A stretch of 64,000 nucleotides of DNA from Eikenella corrodens (GTDB lineage: Bacteria; Pseudomonadota; Gammaproteobacteria; Burkholderiales; Neisseriaceae). Location of the stretch: positions 1,674,001 through 1,738,000 of the forward strand of contig NZ_LT906482.1 of the NCBI RefSeq assembly GCF_900187105.1. Direction: 5' to 3'. The notes under the pieces were generated by a model, which ran no database searches, had not been told where the DNA came from, and saw nothing but the letters and a program-made list of their open reading frames with translations. A program made the position numbers and the translations under genes. Shown here in pieces: positions 61,501 through 64,000 of this stretch; the stretch's first letter is position 1, and each line of letters begins with the position of its first letter.

Positions 61501-61909
61501 CGGGATCGACGTAGTTGCGGTCGGCGATGCCGTAGTTGTTCATCCACACGTCTACGGTTTGCTCCGTGCCGTCGATGGTAACGGGGATACGGCCTTTGCC
61601 GCTGATGCCGCGGATATTGGGTGTAATCGCGCTACCGGCGTTGCGGGTGTTCATGTTGTACACGCCGTTTAAGCCTTTAAACACGTCGCCGGCGGCATCC
61701 GTGCGGTAGCGTTCAAGGTATTCGCGGCCGGCGTAAACGCTGGAAACGTTTTTGCGGTACACGTCGTCTGCCCCTCGCTGGTCGCGGCTGCGGGCTTTAA
61801 TTTCGATGGTTTCGAGCTCGGCAGAAGTATCGGCGGCGGCCTGCATGTGGGCAAAAGCGGCGGCCAGCAGCAACACCAATGCGCTGGGGCGAAAGACTTG
61901 TGGCTTCAT
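58562..61909 (-). CDS. large TonB-dependent outer membrane receptor
   Basis: 1115 residues, well above the usual 650-900. Signal peptide MKPQVFRPSALVLLLAAAFAHMQAAA, TonB box-like ELETIEIKAR, plug domain (IRGISGKGRIPVTIDGTEQTVDVWMNNYGI, VEKGPAMTRGVKSGVGGAVSIRTI), and a barrel ending in a C-terminal GPGRTVTLGIKARF, whose final Phe is needed for barrel insertion. Extra loops at about 200-300 and 430-520 account for the length; a CFRHNLQPDPARGIASC loop may form a disulfide. Ligand unknown, heme or siderophore likely. Nearby Fur-like site and divergent lipoprotein. Confidence 0.9.
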   Translation of the reverse strand: MKPQVFRPSALVLLLAAAFAHMQAAADTSAELETIEIKARSRDQRGADDVYRKNVSSVYAGREYLERYRTDAAGDVFKGLNGVYNMNTRNAGSAITPNIRGISGKGRIPVTIDGTEQTVDVWMNNYGIADRNYVDPALFRSITVEKGPAMTRGVKSGVGGAVSIRTIEPADIIPEGKSWGVEVKTEFSNNTAEPLQNLNDYLGKDYRTLPGNPTADGPSGTIGGQLPFTGLTFYGTEADKPRTGSRFTEFKNDRNLLFSAAFKTDITDGLIAYSDRRKGTYFSGKQGFEGYMNNAIYEDDNPRSDKVEALIPDMAELYRPGEQVPNSNVASRSLLVKNNWHLPHGQQINLHYMDTKIRFGEVNPFINALLLGYSSQYNMFRKHYVIAPVQGLDSNIRSRTYKIGYQWQPEGSRWIDLKADIWRVHTTSTRHQSGGPDLAVLFGDEKYDAWARCFRHNLQPDPARGIASCQELIDQGYDHNTPPNDPPMFEGSTTVFAGSQQNTTATRNGFNISNRMRLNDQFSLILSARHQYEKLDEHNEVATNDKDIFGIIDAVTALTKLTGPRAGRRKEWGAQLVFDWQPTSRLKIEAGIRYDRFWAFDDVLARARTRRDPNYAVAQGIDNVRSGVAVPYLQIMTQEEIDAYNRARAEIARRPDDGEEIYRDFYRRHGFFPSEWDITRHNPDGNTGFENSNGNYQAFDESQTAMYRPMPARIAHYYNRKFNGPLFPDGFFEERVENPQGRQGSFYRYLKPRVGGYSYSDVPILGVTHDSYSFAPLYIEGGMSGLGDGDYRDRKRSYERAEFPFTASYIYTHIDPNSDANYPPVKRLNGSAWSPMIALSYDLTDNGRLHLRWAQMTRFPSIYEATNMSSGAVYRYPMLDTIDLKPERSTNWEVGYTYNFAPLWSRLREGDVRLTYFSNTIKNVIDTNENKDLMQYDRKITQGIELQSRLDFGRFFMSLGGTYRLKQETCDENLSFAYDMYHNRVPACIEGGIGVTRFYQSIQPKYSINLDMGVRLLGEKLELGIRGIHHSRRSSKQHDELVDKGLSFLFNSTGQAYHWRASTIWDAYARYRIGNRLSLNLGVNNLTNRYYLDPMSNVPTPGPGRTVTLGIKARF

Positions 61910-61999
61910 TTGTTAGTATACTGTAAATATTAGTAATCAAAATATACGACGAATAAGGTTTATTCCTTATTTTTTAAAGCTATAATGAAAATAAACGTT

Positions 62000-62011
62000 A
62001 AGAACGTTCTT
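62000..62011. promoter_or_regulatory. perfect 12-bp palindrome AAGAACGTTCTT
   Basis: Possible operator in the divergent promoter region. Confidence 0.4.
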
Positions 62012-62023
62012 ATATTATTTAAT

Positions 62024-62040
62024 TTGAGAATTATTTTCAA
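62024..62040. promoter_or_regulatory. candidate Fur box
   Basis: TTGAGAATTATTTTCAA, near-palindromic and similar to the Fur consensus built of ATAAT units. 115 bases upstream of the receptor. Confidence 0.45.
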
Positions 62041-62239
62041 TAGTAAAAAGGTATTAGTTTAGAGATAGGATGTGGAGAAACAACAAATCAATAGTTGTAT
62101 ACGGTTTGGAGAAACCAGAAGTTGGGCGAAGAACGTGCCTTATCGGCTACGATTTTGAAAAACACAGCAGTTTTCTTTACAATACCGCCCAGCAGCAATG
62201 CTGCCTTATTCAACCAATATTGAAAGAAGGAATGACTTT

Positions 62240-62899
62240 ATGAAATCTAAACAAGCACTTTGGTTGCTGTGTGTATCTGCCGTACTCGGCCTTTCCGCCT
62301 GTGGCGGCAAAGGTGGTGAAGAACAGGCTCCGGCGCCGCAGCAACAAGCTTCACAAAGCCAGGAAGCCAGCCAGCCGGCTGAAAGCAGCAGCCAACAGGA
62401 AGCCGCTTCTATGGACAACTTCCTGAGCAACGCCCAAGCTCTGCAGGCGGCAGAAGATTCTCTCAAAGCCTTGCCGCAGTTCTCTGGCAAGGAATTGAAT
62501 GTATTCCAAAACGTTCAATTCTATGGCAGCAGCCGTCCGCGCATTGAAATCGACATCCAAGACCCGGAAAAACCGGATAATATCGACCACTACACCTACG
62601 AAGACGGTAAGTGGAGCGAACCGCAACCGGTACAAATTTCCGGCGGCGGCGACATGAAAGACAACGTGACCCCGTTGAACGACATCAAGTTTGCCACCGT
62701 GGCCACCATCGCCAAAACTTGGAGCGAGAAAGCCAAGGAAGTGGAAGCCACTGAAACCCAGCTGGATTTCGCCAGCTTCCAATTGTGGGTACCGAACCAA
62801 ACCCGCCGCTGGATTACTTCCACCATCGAAACTCCGCGCGCCAAATACTCTGCTGATTTTAATGTGGATGGCACGTTGAAAGATTTCAAAAAGCAGTAA
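62240..62899 (+). CDS. lipoprotein of unknown function
   Basis: 219 residues from ATG 62240, AAGGA upstream. Lipobox LSAC at about residues 17-20, then a Gln/Ser/Ala-rich linker (EEQAPAPQQQASQSQEASQ) and a domain with FSGKELNVFQNVQFYGSSRPRIEIDIQDPEKPDNIDHYTYEDGKWSEPQPVQI. The linker suggests anchoring to the outer membrane with a mobile head. Divergent from the TonB receptor, so it may be co-regulated by iron; not recognised otherwise. Confidence 0.75.
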   Translation: MKSKQALWLLCVSAVLGLSACGGKGGEEQAPAPQQQASQSQEASQPAESSSQQEAASMDNFLSNAQALQAAEDSLKALPQFSGKELNVFQNVQFYGSSRPRIEIDIQDPEKPDNIDHYTYEDGKWSEPQPVQISGGGDMKDNVTPLNDIKFATVATIAKTWSEKAKEVEATETQLDFASFQLWVPNQTRRWITSTIETPRAKYSADFNVDGTLKDFKKQ

Positions 62900-62926
62900 T
62901 ATAAAGAGCAGCTTAGAGAGTAAATA

Positions 62927-62988
62927 AAGGCTACCTGAAAACGTAGCGCAGTGAAGTTTCTGCGAAACTAAGTTTTTCAGGTAGCCTT
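62927..62988. terminator. eikDUS pair with repeat in its loop, after the lipoprotein gene
   Basis: AAGGCTACCTGAAAA and TTTTTCAGGTAGCCTT enclose CGTAGCGCAGTGAAGTTTCTG and GCGAAACTAAG, a member of the dispersed repeat family forming an inner hairpin. Confidence 0.7.
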
Positions 62989-63030
62989 CTATCTTGGATG
63001 GGTAAAACCAGAGACCGCCATAGGCAGCAA

Positions 63031-63080
63031 AAGGCTACCTGAAAGCATAGCGAACACAACGCATATTTTCAGGTAGCCTT
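63031..63080 (-). terminator. inverted eikDUS pair after the AraC-type gene
   Basis: AAGGCTACCTGAAA and TTTTCAGGTAGCCTT, 21-base loop; ends the leftward regulator gene. Confidence 0.7.
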
Positions 63081-63100
63081 CATCCATTAAAACACTATGC

Positions 63101-64000
63101 TCAAGCCACGGCCTTCTCCGCCTCTTCCAGCTGCTGCACGCGGTATTGTTTCGGCGTTTGCCCGAAATACTGCTTAAACGCACGGTTGAAATGCGATTCC
63201 GACACAAAGCCGTTTTCCAGCGCAATGCGCAAAATCGTATCCGCACTTGCCGCCAGCTGCACCGCCGCCTGTTGCAGGCGGATCGACAGCACAAAGCGGT
63301 GCGGGCTCTCTCCGATTACCGATTTAAACAAGCGCATCAGCTGTGCCCGCGAGAGTTTGGCCATTTCCGCCATCCGTGCAATCGACCAATCCTCCTGCGG
63401 CGCGAGCAACACTGCCTGCAACAGCCCGCTGAGGCGCGGGTCTTCCAGCTGCGATAAAAAAGAAGGATCGCTGCTCTGCTGCCGGTAGCGCCGCAACACC
63501 GCCACCAGCATCACCTGCGAAAGCGCATTCACCACCGTGCCGCTGCCGTAGCGCAGCCTTTCTGCCTCATCCAGCATCATCGATGCCGTTTGCCGCATTT
63601 CCGGCAGCGGCAGCAGCAGGCATTCTGGCATGCCCAGCCACAGCGCCGCATGGCGCGTGTAGCGGTATTGCCCGCACAATAATTGCAAGCGGTTGCCGCC
63701 GCAGTCTTTCACTGCCAGCACGCCGTTTCCGTGAAGCTGCGGCTTGCCCGCCGGTTGCTCCAAGCCCTCCAAACTGTCGGCAATGCTGTGCGCCGTATCG
63801 TAGGGCAGCAGCACCGCATCGCCCGTGCTCAACGCCACCGTCTGCCCGTTGCCCACCCGTAGCCAGCCGCTACCCGACACCACCCAATGCAGCCGCGCTG
63901 TTTCCGGCTCGGTTTTGTGTTCCAAATGAAACCCGCCGCCCAGCCGGCAGCACACATCAATCCGACCTCGCAGCCGCGCCAGATAAATTAATTTGTCTAA
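63101..64000 (-). CDS. AraC-family transcriptional regulator with cupin_6 domain, N-terminus outside the window
   Basis: About 300 codons visible; the frame is open to the edge at base 64000, reading LDKLIYLARLRGRIDVCCRLGG before the GTG at 63955, which matches the family start, so the true start is at or just beyond the edge. N-terminal cupin_6 sensing domain (HWVVSGSGWLRV, LSTGDAVLLPYDTAHSI), C-terminal double helix-turn-helix (MAEMAKLSRAQLMRLFKSVIGESPHRFV and GFVSESHFNRAFKQYFGQTPKQYR). Resembles MtrA-type activators of Neisseria. Confidence 0.9.
   Translation of the reverse strand, partial: LDKLIYLARLRGRIDVCCRLGGGFHLEHKTEPETARLHWVVSGSGWLRVGNGQTVALSTGDAVLLPYDTAHSIADSLEGLEQPAGKPQLHGNGVLAVKDCGGNRLQLLCGQYRYTRHAALWLGMPECLLLPLPEMRQTASMMLDEAERLRYGSGTVVNALSQVMLVAVLRRYRQQSSDPSFLSQLEDPRLSGLLQAVLLAPQEDWSIARMAEMAKLSRAQLMRLFKSVIGESPHRFVLSIRLQQAAVQLAASADTILRIALENGFVSESHFNRAFKQYFGQTPKQYRVQQLEEAEKAVA

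Larger units (their letters stand above)
61910..62239. other. divergent regulatory region between the TonB receptor and the lipoprotein gene
   Basis: AT-rich 330 bases without eikDUS and without a gene. Holds a Fur-like site (62024-62040), a 12-bp palindrome (62000-62011) and a short AATAAGG/CCTTATT inverted repeat (61952-61971). Confidence 0.65.

Noticed and set aside
61952-61971. AATAAGG/CCTTATT followed by T6 as a terminator
   Set aside because: It lies in a divergent promoter region with no gene ending there, and the stem is only 7 AT-rich base pairs.

Overview
The window reads as a chromosomal piece of a Neisseriaceae bacterium, most likely Eikenella (E. corrodens or a close relative). 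The main evidence is the very dense 12-mer AGGCTACCTGAA and its complement TTCAGGTAGCCT, which is the Eikenella dialect of the Neisseriaceae DNA uptake sequence (eikDUS). The gene content (cytochrome c4 with engB, tsaE-amiC, lptD-surA with a divergent amgK, fdx-iscX) is also typical of the family. Most of the window is GC-rich housekeeping sequence. Paired inverted eikDUS form the transcription terminators at most gene ends.

Layout. 1-2.2 kb: a CPBP protease 3' part, then an AT-rich leucine-rich-repeat orphan and a small DUF6678-like gene with an in-frame amber codon behind its best start. 2.2-9 kb: hemH, ftsK, an IS1595-family element and a uvrB that carries Neisseria-type uptake sequences instead of eikDUS. 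9-21 kb: gamma carbonic anhydrase, small exported proteins, nnrE, amgK, lptD-surA, alr, a HEAT-repeat protein, scpB and recG. 21-36 kb: ilvB-ilvH, serC, a leucine carboxyl methyltransferase-like protein, PepSY and YgiW-like periplasmic proteins, cytochrome c4, engB, tsaE-amiC, mltB, fdx-iscX, xth, pyrC, a TusA-like protein and a TetR regulator.

36.4-45.2 kb is the main accessory region. A TonB-dependent receptor gene is cut off after about 318 codons and joins a 7.2-kb Mu-like prophage remnant. Read leftward, the remnant keeps a fragment of virion morphogenesis gene G, the N-terminus of protease I, baseplate genes 45-48, tail fibre, fibre assembly protein, an amidase-like protein, a Com-like zinc finger and an adenine methyltransferase in the position of Mu mom. 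Its far end runs straight into the 3' half of an MFS transporter. Head, sheath, transposition and repressor genes are gone, so this is a fossil that also removed host DNA. The Com-like gene overlaps the methylase, and the methylase ribosome-binding site lies in a predicted hairpin, as in the Mu com-mom switch.

45-64 kb: glnA, tehA, an asparaginase, a Mip/FkpA-like lipoprotein, nagZ, an orphan DUF2185 protein, a second IS1595-family element inserted in the loop of an eikDUS terminator with an 8-bp target duplication, a flavodoxin-like protein, mpl, small exported or membrane proteins, a methyltransferase, a BolA homologue, a 1115-residue TonB-dependent receptor divergent from a lipoprotein gene, and an AraC-type regulator running off the right edge.

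Three elements match the Correia repeat family known from Neisseria, and a second dispersed repeat family is visible. No rRNA, tRNA or CRISPR array was recognised. All family assignments come from reading motifs; no database search was run.
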